Below the pieces are notes generated by a model. That model worked only from the letters and a program-made list of their open reading frames with translations, made no database searches and had not been told where the DNA came from. Made by a program: the position numbers and the translations under genes. 64,000 bases of DNA from an uncultured Clostridia bacterium. Its GTDB lineage: Bacteria > Bacillota > Clostridia > Christensenellales > Borkfalkiaceae. Of the stretch, positions 1-7,133 are shown one piece after another. The stretch lies in the NCBI GenBank assembly GCA_934247225.1, contig CAKQJE010000003.1, positions 82,400-146,399 of the forward strand, written 5' to 3'. The first letter of the stretch is position 1. Each line of letters begins with the position of its first letter.

Positions 1-273
1 CACTCGATTGTCGCGGGCAGCGGTCATGCGGACGCGATTATTTCGGAATTGAAAGAGTATATTTCGAAAGGTTTCGGGCTTATTCTCACTTCGCACTATA
101 CGCCCGAAGATTTAAAGGACGCCGAAACAAAGATTGCTTATATAGAGGATTTAAAGAAAATCGCGAAAGAAAGTAAAACCGCGGACGAATTCAAGAAAAT
201 CGTAAACGAGAAATATCCCGATTACGGCGGAGAAAATTACCTCGCGATGACTGCGAATATGTTTTTCGGATAA
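1..273 (+). CDS. C-terminal end of a metallo-beta-lactamase-fold hydrolase (partial)
   Basis: The reading frame is open from the first base of the window, so only the last 90 residues of a longer protein are seen; the internal TTG at 49 is not a credible start because the frame continues upstream of it. The visible part contains a Gly-Ser-Gly-His segment near its beginning, then an Ile-Leu-Thr-Ser-His-Tyr strand followed by a long charged helix and an Asn-Tyr-Leu near the end. I recognise this as the tail of MBL-fold hydrolases of Firmicutes (late beta strand with a histidine plus terminal helices), but the metal-binding HxHxDH motif lies off the window. It ends 2 bases before the macrodomain gene, so the two may be cotranscribed. 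The family assignment is moderate and the substrate unknown. Confidence 0.5.
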   Translation, partial: HSIVAGSGHADAIISELKEYISKGFGLILTSHYTPEDLKDAETKIAYIEDLKKIAKESKTADEFKKIVNEKYPDYGGENYLAMTANMFFG

Positions 274-275
274 TT

Positions 276-1019
276 ATGAACGCGCTTGATAGATTGATTG
301 AAATTTTATGCGACGAACGCGGAGAAAGCGTTCCGAAGCTTACCCAAAAGCAGAAGCCCGATTATTTTCGGGCTTTATGCAACGTTCGCCCGCCTGCGCC
401 TGCTTCCGCGGAGTTTTTATCTTTGCAGAACGAATATCTGACGGAAAGAAAAAACGAACGCGGCATAACCGACGTTGAAAAATTAACATATACGGGCGAT
501 ATTTCGCTTTTCAAAGGCGACATAACGACGCTTAACGCGGACGCGATAGTAAACGCCGCAAACTCGGCTATGCTCGGCTGCTTTCATCCTTTGCATAATT
601 GCATAGACAACGTTATTCATTCGGCGGCGGGCGTGCAGGTAAGGCTCGATTGTAATGATATTATGAAAGGAAAAGAAGCCGAAAACGGAGAAGTCATCGT
701 TACAAAAGCGTACAATCTGCCGAGCAGGTTTATCTTTCATACCGCAGGACCGATCGTTTGCGGCAAAGTCAGCGGGGAAAATCGGAAAGATTTGCAAAAA
801 TGCTACGAAAAATGTCTTGAAAAAGCCGACGATATGAAACTTAAAAGCGTCGCGTTTTGTTGCATTTCCACGGGCGTTTTCGGTTATCCGAAAGACGAGG
901 CGGCTTTTCGGGCAGTGAAAACGGTGAAGGATTATATTGCGCGGACGAAAAGCGGGATAAAAGTGATTTTCGACGTATTCACGGAGGAAGATTATGCAGT
1001 TTACAAACGAATTCTCTGA
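276..1019 (+). CDS. Zinc-dependent macrodomain protein-ADP-ribose hydrolase (SirTM-associated)
   Basis: This 247-residue protein has an N-terminal helical segment (about 1-65) and a macrodomain (about 70-245) with the ADP-ribose loop Asp-Ala-Ile-Val-Asn-Ala-Ala-Asn near residue 90. Directly after it come Cys102, His107 and Cys109, spaced as in the Zn-Macro class, which uses a catalytic zinc to remove ADP-ribose from proteins. A second binding-loop motif, Ser-Thr-Gly-Val-Phe-Gly-Tyr, follows near residue 198. The length fits the class. The gene overlaps the next gene, a SirTM sirtuin, by 26 bases; in known organisms these two enzymes form a writer/eraser pair acting on a lipoylated carrier protein. 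The carrier (GcvH-L) and its ligase (LplA2) are not encoded in the window. The start at ATG 276 sits 2 bases after the preceding stop. Confidence 0.88.
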   Translation: MNALDRLIEILCDERGESVPKLTQKQKPDYFRALCNVRPPAPASAEFLSLQNEYLTERKNERGITDVEKLTYTGDISLFKGDITTLNADAIVNAANSAMLGCFHPLHNCIDNVIHSAAGVQVRLDCNDIMKGKEAENGEVIVTKAYNLPSRFIFHTAGPIVCGKVSGENRKDLQKCYEKCLEKADDMKLKSVAFCCISTGVFGYPKDEAAFRAVKTVKDYIARTKSGIKVIFDVFTEEDYAVYKRIL

Positions 1020-1845
1020 GAAATGCGAAAAACTCAAAAGCCTTATCGAGAACGCCGAAGCGATAGTTATCGGCGCGGGCGCGGGGCTTTCCGCCGCTGC
1101 GGGATTTACTTATTCGGGCAAGCGTTTTCACGAAAACTTTCACGATTTCGAGGCAAAATACAACTTTCACGATATGTATTCGGGCGGATTTTATCCTTAT
1201 AAAACGCCCGAGGAATATTGGGCTTATTGGTCGAGATATGTTTTTTTAAACCGCTATATGCCCGCCCCGAAACCCGTTTACGACGAATTGTTCGATATCG
1301 TCAGGGATAAAAACTATTTCGTTATAACGACGAACGTCGATCATTGTTTTCAGAAAGCCGGTTTTGATAAAAAAAGGTTGTTTTACACCCAAGGGGATTA
1401 CGGGCTTTTTCAATGCTCCGTTCCGTGCCGTAATAAAACTTACGACAACGAGGAGATAATCCGAAAAATGTATTCGGAGCAGAAAAATATGCAAATTCCG
1501 TCCGAACTTGTGCCGAAATGCCCCGTTTGCGGAAAGCCTATGACTATGAACTTGCGCGCGGACGATACATTCGTCGAGGACGACGGCTGGCATTCGGCCT
1601 GCGAACGATACGAACGATTCATAAAAGAGAATAAAAAGAAAAAAGTTTTATATCTCGAACTCGGAGTAGGTGTGAACACCCCCGTTATAATAAAATATCC
1701 GTTCTGGCAACTGACGGCGCAAAACAAAAACGCGGGTTACGTTTGCGTAAATAAAGATATGGCATACGCTCCCGAGGAGATAAAACCCCGTTCGCTATGC
1801 TTTTCGGAGGATATCTCGGACGTAATAAAGTCTTTGGCAAAGTAA
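994..1845 (+). CDS. SirTM-type sirtuin, protein ADP-ribosyltransferase
   Basis: This 283-residue Sir2-fold protein carries a nucleotide-binding Gly-Ala-Gly-Ala-Gly-Leu-Ser-Ala-Ala-Ala-Gly motif at residues 27-37, a Thr-Thr-Asn-Val-Asp-His segment around 112-117, and a Cys-Pro-Val-Cys-Gly pair near 175 that could bind zinc with further cysteines. The late Leu-Glu-Leu-Gly-Val-Gly-x-Asn-Thr-Pro segment (about 220) is typical of class M sirtuins (SirTM). These are known to ADP-ribosylate a target protein rather than mainly deacetylate. The ATG at 994 lies inside the macrodomain gene, giving tight translational coupling, and an intrinsic terminator follows 25 bases after the stop. In characterised operons the pair is linked to oxidative stress. 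Its target here is unknown. Confidence 0.85.
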   Translation: MQFTNEFSEKCEKLKSLIENAEAIVIGAGAGLSAAAGFTYSGKRFHENFHDFEAKYNFHDMYSGGFYPYKTPEEYWAYWSRYVFLNRYMPAPKPVYDELFDIVRDKNYFVITTNVDHCFQKAGFDKKRLFYTQGDYGLFQCSVPCRNKTYDNEEIIRKMYSEQKNMQIPSELVPKCPVCGKPMTMNLRADDTFVEDDGWHSACERYERFIKENKKKKVLYLELGVGVNTPVIIKYPFWQLTAQNKNAGYVCVNKDMAYAPEEIKPRSLCFSEDISDVIKSLAK

Positions 1846-1870
1846 TAAAAAGTTTATAAAATTCAATCGA

Positions 1871-1897
1871 CCCCGACTTTAAAGTCGGGGTTTTTTA
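1871..1897 (+). terminator. Intrinsic terminator after the SirTM gene
   Basis: A perfect 20-base palindrome (CCCCGACTTT/AAAGTCGGGG) is followed by six T residues, 25 bases after the SirTM stop codon. Confidence 0.9.
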
Positions 1898-1934
1898 TGC
1901 CCGAAAATATTTATAATAAAACAAAAAATAAGCC

Positions 1935-1950
1935 GTTAATCGACTTATAG
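1935..1950 (+). repeat. 16-bp intergenic word, copy 1
   Basis: GTTAATCGACTTATAG, followed by GCGGGTTTTT. The identical 16-mer recurs at 51838-51853 and 59083-59098 and, in reverse, at 61760-61775. All four copies are intergenic. The rest of this 250-bp gap holds an A/T-rich stretch and the promoter listed next. Confidence 0.7.
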
Positions 1951-2076
1951 GCGGGTTTTTGAGTTGTGATTGACGTTTTTTCGGCATTTCGGAAGCAAAA
2001 TCCGATAATTTGCGCAAGAAAAACGTAAACAAAGCAAAAAACAAAAACAGGATAAATTTTTGGCATAAACAGGACA

Positions 2077-2105
2077 TTGTATTGCCCGATTGAAAATGAT
2101 AAAAT
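2077..2105 (+). promoter_or_regulatory. Probable sigma-A promoter of the DUF4434 gene
   Basis: TTGTAT (2077-2082), a 17-base spacer, then TAAAAT (2100-2105). The predicted start near 2112 leaves a leader of about 36 bases that contains the GAGGAG ribosome binding site. Confidence 0.55.
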
Positions 2106-2147
2106 AAAAACAACCGAAAACATTAAAATTTTTCGGCGAGGAGACAT

Positions 2148-3059
2148 ATGACGGAAAACAAAAGCAAATTCCCGATAACGGGAACGTTTATAGACGAAAT
2201 AACTTATGACATACCGTCGTCCAATTGGACGGAAAAGCAGTGGGCGGACGATCTCGACAATATGAAAGCCGCGGGGATGGATACGCTCGTGTTCATCCGC
2301 GGCGGATACGAGGGGCGGACGATTTTCCCTTCGGAAAACTTTTTCTGTCTGAGAAAGGACGATTTAGTGGATTTTATTTTAAAAGAAGCCGAAAAACGGG
2401 ATATGAAAGTGTTTATCGGACTTTATATTTCCAATCTTACCTGGAACGACGGCGACGTGAAAGGCGAAATCGAGGCAAACAAAAAGTTCATTCCCGAAGT
2501 AATCGGGAAATACGGCGCTTACAAATCTTTCGCGGGGTGGTACGTTCCGCACGAGGTTGCGACGAATATTTACAACATCGGAAGGCTCACGAAAAGCCTC
2601 GCCGCAATGTGTAAGGACAAAACGCCCGAAAAAAAGGTGCTTTTAAGTCCGTTTTTCAAGGAGACGACAAGCAATAACCAACCGTTCGCTCCCGAACGTT
2701 TTTACGACGAGTGGGACGGGATTTTCGCGTCCTTCGGCGGCGACGTCGATATTTGCGCTTATCAGGACGGCTCGGCTTCGCTTAAAAACGTCGCGGAGTA
2801 TTTCAAAGCGGCGAAAACGCTTTGCGACAAGCATAAAATCAGCCTTTGGGCGAATGTGGAAACGTTCGAACGCGACGTGAGATTTCTGTATTTCCCCATA
2901 CCGTTCGAGCTTCTGAGAACAAAACTCGAAATGTTGAAGCCTTACGTCGAAAAGAGCATTACTTTCGAATTTTCGCATTTTTTGAGTCCGCAATCGATTT
3001 TCCCGTCGGCGAGAAATCTCAATAAACTGTACATCGATTATTACGGCGGGAAAAAGTAA
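2148..3059 (+). CDS. DUF4434-family putative glycoside hydrolase-like protein
   Basis: This 303-residue protein has no signal peptide. It starts with Thr-Gly-Thr-Phe-Ile-Asp-Glu followed by the segment Met-Lys-Ala-Ala-Gly-Met-Asp-Thr-Leu-Val, the usual beginning of DUF4434 domains, which are predicted TIM barrels related to glycoside hydrolases. The domain fills the whole protein. Acidic residues at strand ends (for example Trp-Tyr-Val-Pro-His-Glu-Val near 131 and Ala-Asn-Val-Glu near 240) are candidate catalytic positions, but this is inference. It has its own promoter and a GAGGAG binding site, and a convergent terminator separates it from the AraC gene. Its place beside a glycan region fits sugar metabolism; the substrate is unknown. 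Confidence 0.72.
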   Translation: MTENKSKFPITGTFIDEITYDIPSSNWTEKQWADDLDNMKAAGMDTLVFIRGGYEGRTIFPSENFFCLRKDDLVDFILKEAEKRDMKVFIGLYISNLTWNDGDVKGEIEANKKFIPEVIGKYGAYKSFAGWYVPHEVATNIYNIGRLTKSLAAMCKDKTPEKKVLLSPFFKETTSNNQPFAPERFYDEWDGIFASFGGDVDICAYQDGSASLKNVAEYFKAAKTLCDKHKISLWANVETFERDVRFLYFPIPFELLRTKLEMLKPYVEKSITFEFSHFLSPQSIFPSARNLNKLYIDYYGGKK

Positions 3060-3067
3060 GCGAATAA

Positions 3068-3091
3068 AAAATCCGCTTGCGGCGGATTTTC
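3068..3091. terminator. Bidirectional terminator between convergent genes
   Basis: An AAAATCCGC / GCGGATTTT stem with a 5-base loop has A residues on one side and T residues on the other. It lies between the converging ends of the DUF4434 gene and the AraC gene. Confidence 0.7.
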
Positions 3092-3174
3092 GGTGCATAT
3101 AAGTTCGTTTCGGCGGGTAAGTGTATGTCGCAGCGCAGTTTATGCCGAGGTGCGGGACAAAAGTATGTTTCGGC

Positions 3175-4050
3175 TTACGATTTGTTTGACTTGCGGAATT
3201 CCCGCGGGGACATGCCTATAAATCGTTTGAAAGTGCGGTTGAAGTGGCTTATGCTTGAAAACCCCGTGTCCTGAGCGATTTCGGCAATGGTTTTGTCGGT
3301 ATATAAAAACGCTTCCTTCGCCATATTGATCTTTACTGACGAAATGTATTCGACTATCGTATATCCCGTATGTTTTTTGAAAATTCGGGATAATCTCGAA
3401 TAAGAGTAAGGCGTGTTTTTCGCAAGATCGGTAACGTTTTCGAAGTACAGATGCGGGGTGTTTAGCATCGTCAGAAAATCGTTAAGCCAATTCGGATTCT
3501 GCTCCTTTAAGTTGTACGCCGAAAAAATAAATCTGTCGATAATCCGATTGAGGATTATTTTCGTCTGAAACAGGCGGGAAGAAGAATCGAGCGAGTTGGA
3601 CTGAATGGAAAGAATGGTCGGCGTTATGCTCGTTATAAATTCCGCGGGCAGCCTTTCTTTGATCAGATTATGCGAAGATAAGAGTTCGTCGTACAAATTC
3701 TCGCCGTAAAGGGCGCAGATTTTACGCATATACTCGTTTTTCATCAGAAAAGTTATCGTTTTGATTTTCTTCGCGCTGTCGAAAGTGAAGTAATGCTCGT
3801 CCGTCGGGCGAATAAAGCAGGCGTCGCCCATTTTCATGGCAAAAGTGAAGCCGTTCATCGTGTGGATAAGCGACCCGTCCGTAACCACGAGAATTTCCCA
3901 ATAATCGTGAGAATGAAGATAGGGGAAAGAAATGTTCAGATAGTTGAACGAAACCTCTTCTTCGGGGTGGGGCGAGCAGGAAGCGTATTTGCACAATCTG
4001 CCCTCGGGCTTTTTTATAAAGTTGGTGTTTATCGTCTGCGGATGTTTCAT
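3175..4050 (-). CDS. AraC-family regulator 1 (cupin sensor plus two helix-turn-helix motifs)
   Basis: This protein has 291 residues from the ATG at 4050. The N-terminal half is a cupin-like sugar-sensing domain (His-Ser-His-Asp-Tyr-Trp-Glu segment near 52). The C-terminal 100 residues form the AraC DNA-binding domain, with Tyr-Ser-Arg-Leu-Ser-Arg-Ile-Phe-Lys-Lys in the first helix-turn-helix and Ile-Ala-Gln-Asp-Thr-Gly-Phe-Ser-Ser then Phe-Lys-Arg-Phe-Ile-Gly-Met-Ser-Pro in the second. I chose 4050 over upstream ATGs at 4074 and 4119 because a consensus promoter overlaps the region upstream of 4050; the longer forms would begin upstream of the transcript. No Shine-Dalgarno sequence precedes it, so the mRNA is predicted to be leaderless. 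The gene is divergent from the carbohydrate run starting at 4272, its likely target. The inducer is unknown. Confidence 0.85.
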   Translation of the reverse strand: MKHPQTINTNFIKKPEGRLCKYASCSPHPEEEVSFNYLNISFPYLHSHDYWEILVVTDGSLIHTMNGFTFAMKMGDACFIRPTDEHYFTFDSAKKIKTITFLMKNEYMRKICALYGENLYDELLSSHNLIKERLPAEFITSITPTILSIQSNSLDSSSRLFQTKIILNRIIDRFIFSAYNLKEQNPNWLNDFLTMLNTPHLYFENVTDLAKNTPYSYSRLSRIFKKHTGYTIVEYISSVKINMAKEAFLYTDKTIAEIAQDTGFSSISHFNRTFKRFIGMSPREFRKSNKS

Positions 4051-4057
4051 AAGAAAA

Positions 4058-4086
4058 ATTTTAACAGAGAACATCGATTTTGTCAA
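4058..4086 (-). promoter_or_regulatory. Consensus promoter of AraC regulator 1, leaderless arrangement
   Basis: On the minus strand: TTGACA (4086-4081), a 17-base spacer, then TAAAAT (4063-4058). Seven bases separate the -10 box from the ATG at 4050, so transcription would start at or next to the A of the start codon. Confidence 0.8.
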
Positions 4087-4191
4087 ATTCGGAGAGCGTT
4101 GTTTCGGCAGTTTTTGCAAAATAATTTAACCGAAACGGCAAAGTTTACCGAAAATGTAGCAGAATAAGGCAAGAATTAAACATAAAAGTTG

Positions 4192-4219
4192 TTGAATTGC
4201 GTTTTAAAAAATGTATAAT
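4192..4219 (+). promoter_or_regulatory. Probable promoter of the DUF4886-led operon
   Basis: TTGAAT (4192-4197), a 16-base spacer, then TATAAT (4214-4219). It lies in the divergent gap between AraC regulator 1 and the operon, where an AraC operator would be expected. Confidence 0.65.
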
Positions 4220-4271
4220 TGAATAGCAAGGCGGTATTTTCGGAAAAATCATCGCAAAAAGGAACAGGGAA

Positions 4272-4991
4272 ATGAAGGTTTTATCGATCGGAAACAGCTT
4301 TTCGCAGGACGCGCAGCGTTATCTGCATCTTATTTCGAAAAAAGAAGAAGTGGAATTCATCACTGTAAATCTTATGATACCCGGTTGCCCCTTATGGAGG
4401 CATTATCGGAATATGTTAAGCGAAGAAAAGGCGTACGGCTTGGAATCGAACGGCAACGATACGAGTTTTAAAGTTTCGTTGAAAGAAGCGTTGCTTGCCG
4501 ATAATTGGGACGTTATAACTTTGCAGCAGAACAGCCTTTCCACTTGCGACTGGAATAATTTCGCTCCGTATGTAAAACCGCTTGCGGAGTACATAAGAAA
4601 AATGTGTCCGGCCGCGAAGCTTTACGTTCATCAGACCTGGGGTTATGAAAACGGCTCGGGATTACTGGAAAGCGTGGGCTGCTCGTCGATGGAAGATATG
4701 AGCGGAAAAGTGTTCGCGAATTACGACAGAATGGCAAAGGAAATAAACGCCGACGGGATTATAAGAGACGGCGAAGCGATGTTGGAGCTTAGCAGAAGAA
4801 TTCCGAAGGTTCACAGAGACACGTTCCATGCGAGTTACGGGGTCGGAAGATATATGTTATCCTGTATGTGGTATTCTACGCTTACGGGAAAGGAAATAAC
4901 GAACGATTTCGATTATTTCGACTGCGAATGTTCCGACGAAGAAATTAAAGCGGCGAAAGCCGTTGTCGGAAAAATAGTTTTTAATAAATGA
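4272..4991 (+). CDS. DUF4886 protein, SGNH-hydrolase-like
   Basis: This 239-residue protein has no signal peptide. It opens with Val-Leu-Ser-Ile-Gly-Asn-Ser-Phe-Ser-Gln-Asp-Ala, the N-terminal motif of DUF4886, a family related to SGNH esterases in which the first Ser would be the nucleophile. A Leu-Gln-Gln-Asn-Ser block follows near residue 82 and Asp-x-Phe-His-Ala-Ser near 178, matching the expected Asp/His end of the fold. SGNH relatives near glycan genes usually remove acetyl groups from sugars; that is inferred here. It is the first gene of a long rightward run and its stop overlaps an ATG of the cupin gene (ATGA at 4988), although the better start of that gene is downstream. Confidence 0.75.
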   Translation: MKVLSIGNSFSQDAQRYLHLISKKEEVEFITVNLMIPGCPLWRHYRNMLSEEKAYGLESNGNDTSFKVSLKEALLADNWDVITLQQNSLSTCDWNNFAPYVKPLAEYIRKMCPAAKLYVHQTWGYENGSGLLESVGCSSMEDMSGKVFANYDRMAKEINADGIIRDGEAMLELSRRIPKVHRDTFHASYGVGRYMLSCMWYSTLTGKEITNDFDYFDCECSDEEIKAAKAVVGKIVFNK

Positions 4992-5005
4992 CACGGAGTA
5001 AATAT

Positions 5006-6187
5006 ATGAAAAAAGAGGATTTTTTGATTGAGGGCGAGGGCGTTTTAAGGCTGAAACCCACCTGGGTTCCGAGAAGCTTCTGCCGCCCGGGCAAGAGAAT
5101 TAAATTACACCCCGACGATTACTACATTTTAGGTCTCGAAAAGGGCGGAATAGACGAAAGATGGTTCGCTTCCACGACGTGGGCGGAAAACGGACCGGGA
5201 ACGCCCGAAGACGAAGGGCTTTCTTACGTCGTTTCGGCGGACGGAAAGGAAAAAGTTCTGCTCCGCGATATGGTGGATGAGCTTAAAGGCGAGATCATCG
5301 GCGAAAATCTTTGGAACAAATACCATAAATGGCCTATGTTTTCGAAGTTTTTCGACAATGCGGGACCGCTTCCGCACCATATTCACCACAGAGACGAACA
5401 TGCTAAAAGAGTGGGGAGCGACGGAAAACCCGAAATGTATTTCTTCCCCGCGCAAATGAACAATTACGGCGCGGAGTTTCCTTACACGTTTTTCGGACTT
5501 AACCCCGATTGCAAAAAAGAAGACATAAAAAAGTGCTTAGAGAATTTCACGAAGGGCGACAATCACCTTCTCGATTATTCTCAGGCATACAACATAGAGC
5601 TTGACACGGGTTGGGACGTACCCCCGGGAGTTCTGCACGCGCCCGCAAGCCTTTGTACATACGAACCGCAGTTCGCTTCGGACGTTTACGCGATGTATCA
5701 GTCGGTGCTTCTCGGCGGACATTGCGTTCCCGAGGATTTACTCTGGAAGAACTGCCCGCCCGAAGAAAAGGGCAATTTCGATTATCTTATGGACGTTATC
5801 GATTGGGAAGCCAACGTCGATCCGAAGTTCAAAGAGCATCGTTTCATGCGCCCGATCGTCGACAAAGAGGACGAAAAGCATAAAGAAGAGTGGATTTGCT
5901 ATAAATCCAAGCTTGCCTGCGCGAAAAGACTTACCGTTTACCCCGGTCAGACGGTCACCGTAAAAGACGGCGCGGCTTACGGATTTATCCTTATCGAAGG
6001 TCACGGCAAATTCGGAAAATGGGATATCGAAACGCCCACTCTGATAAGATACGGAGAACTTACGAACGACGAATTTTTCGTAACCGAAAAAGCGGCGAAA
6101 AAGGGCATAACGATAACCAATGAGAGTAAGACCGAAAATATCGTAATGCTCAAACATTTTGCGGAAAATCCCGATCTTAAATTCTGA
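5006..6187 (+). CDS. Cupin-fold protein, putative sugar isomerase-like
   Basis: This protein has 393 residues from ATG 5006, preceded by GGAG at a 7-base spacing; an ATG at 4988 overlaps the previous stop but lacks a binding site. It contains Pro-His-His-Ile-His-His-Arg-Asp-Glu-His near residue 120, a histidine and acidic cluster like the metal site of cupins, and a second beta-rich segment after residue 300 with Val-Tyr-Pro-Gly-Gln-Thr-Val and Leu-Ile-Glu-Gly-His-Gly-Lys-Phe, a typical second cupin half. This bicupin layout resembles mannose-6-phosphate isomerase-like proteins, but I cannot assign a reaction. It is cotranscribed with DUF4886, DUF4432 and GHL6 genes, so a cytoplasmic role in processing an imported sugar is likely. 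Confidence 0.6.
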   Translation: MKKEDFLIEGEGVLRLKPTWVPRSFCRPGKRIKLHPDDYYILGLEKGGIDERWFASTTWAENGPGTPEDEGLSYVVSADGKEKVLLRDMVDELKGEIIGENLWNKYHKWPMFSKFFDNAGPLPHHIHHRDEHAKRVGSDGKPEMYFFPAQMNNYGAEFPYTFFGLNPDCKKEDIKKCLENFTKGDNHLLDYSQAYNIELDTGWDVPPGVLHAPASLCTYEPQFASDVYAMYQSVLLGGHCVPEDLLWKNCPPEEKGNFDYLMDVIDWEANVDPKFKEHRFMRPIVDKEDEKHKEEWICYKSKLACAKRLTVYPGQTVTVKDGAAYGFILIEGHGKFGKWDIETPTLIRYGELTNDEFFVTEKAAKKGITITNESKTENIVMLKHFAENPDLKF

Positions 6188-6189
6188 AA

Positions 6190-7089
6190 ATGGATAAAAG
6201 AGACACGGGAAGACAGGTTGTTTCCGCTTACGACATAGTTTTCGAAAGCGGCAGGGAAAAGGGCAAAAAGGGGCTGCTCGTAACGGCGGGAAAGCTCGAA
6301 GTCCTTTTCAACAAAACCAACGCGCTCGATATCGCGTGGGTTAAATATAAAGGCGAAAACATTTCGTTTTTATCAAAAAACGGGTTAAACTCGAATATCG
6401 GCGATTTTGCGAACAAATTCGAGGGCGGGTTTTTATATACCTGCGGTATGGATAACGTAAGCTCGTGCGTAAAAGACAAACCCGTCCACGGGAGTTTGCA
6501 TTATCTTCCCGCCGAGAACGTTTCGGTTTCGGTACGCGACGGCACGGTCGAGGTTTTCGGAACGGTGAGACAAACGGGACTTTTCGGGGAAAACCTCGCG
6601 CTTGAAAGGCATTTTACGGTTACAAAAAACGGAATTACCGTTTCCGATACCGTTAAAAATCTCGCTTACGTCAACGCGAATTACGTTTTATTGTATCATA
6701 CCAATTTCGGCTATCCGTTTTTAACGGAAAAGTTAAAGCTTGATATTCCGTTTACAAAAAGCGAAGGACTTACCGATTTCGCAAAACAAAGAGCGGACAA
6801 ACAGCTTGAAATAACCGCGCCCGTCGACGGCGGAGACGAAGAGGTTTTCTATAACACGCTTGAAAAAGGCGAAGTAACGCTTACGAACAGCGAGTCGAAA
6901 ACCCGCGTAAAAGTCACTTACGACGTAAACGATTTCCCCGTGTTGTTGCAGTGGAAAAGCATGATAAGCGGCGATTACGCGCTCGGGATCGAGCCGTCGC
7001 TCACCCGTTTCGACGATTTTAAAATGCAGAAGCTCGGCGCAGGGGAAGAGAAAAAATACGAAATAAAATACATATTCGGCGACATTTAA
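6190..7089 (+). CDS. DUF4432 aldose-1-epimerase-like protein
   Basis: This 299-residue, beta-rich cytoplasmic protein matches the DUF4432 branch of the galactose mutarotase superfamily. Supporting segments are Gly-Gly-Phe-Leu-Tyr-Thr-Cys-Gly-Met-Asp-Asn near 88, Pro-Val-His-Gly-Ser-Leu-His near 105 (histidine at the expected active-site position), and Leu-Tyr-His-Thr-Asn-Phe-Gly-Tyr-Pro near 168. Members interconvert sugar anomers or bind sugar rings; the actual sugar is not deducible. The ATG lies 2 bases after the stop of the cupin gene with no clear Shine-Dalgarno sequence, which suggests translational coupling. Confidence 0.75.
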   Translation: MDKRDTGRQVVSAYDIVFESGREKGKKGLLVTAGKLEVLFNKTNALDIAWVKYKGENISFLSKNGLNSNIGDFANKFEGGFLYTCGMDNVSSCVKDKPVHGSLHYLPAENVSVSVRDGTVEVFGTVRQTGLFGENLALERHFTVTKNGITVSDTVKNLAYVNANYVLLYHTNFGYPFLTEKLKLDIPFTKSEGLTDFAKQRADKQLEITAPVDGGDEEVFYNTLEKGEVTLTNSESKTRVKVTYDVNDFPVLLQWKSMISGDYALGIEPSLTRFDDFKMQKLGAGEEKKYEIKYIFGDI

Positions 7090-7133
7090 AAGCCGAAATC
7101 CGTCGGCGACGGAAAACCGAAACAAACAGAAAA

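Noticed and set aside
1911..2147. Leftward open frame of 78 codons rich in hydrophobic residues
   Set aside because: It covers the promoter and the ribosome binding site of the DUF4434 gene, has no ribosome binding site of its own, and its hydrophobicity follows from A/T-rich DNA.
4051..4119. Longer starts for AraC regulator 1 at 4074 or 4119
   Set aside because: They lie upstream of or inside a consensus promoter and have no ribosome binding site.
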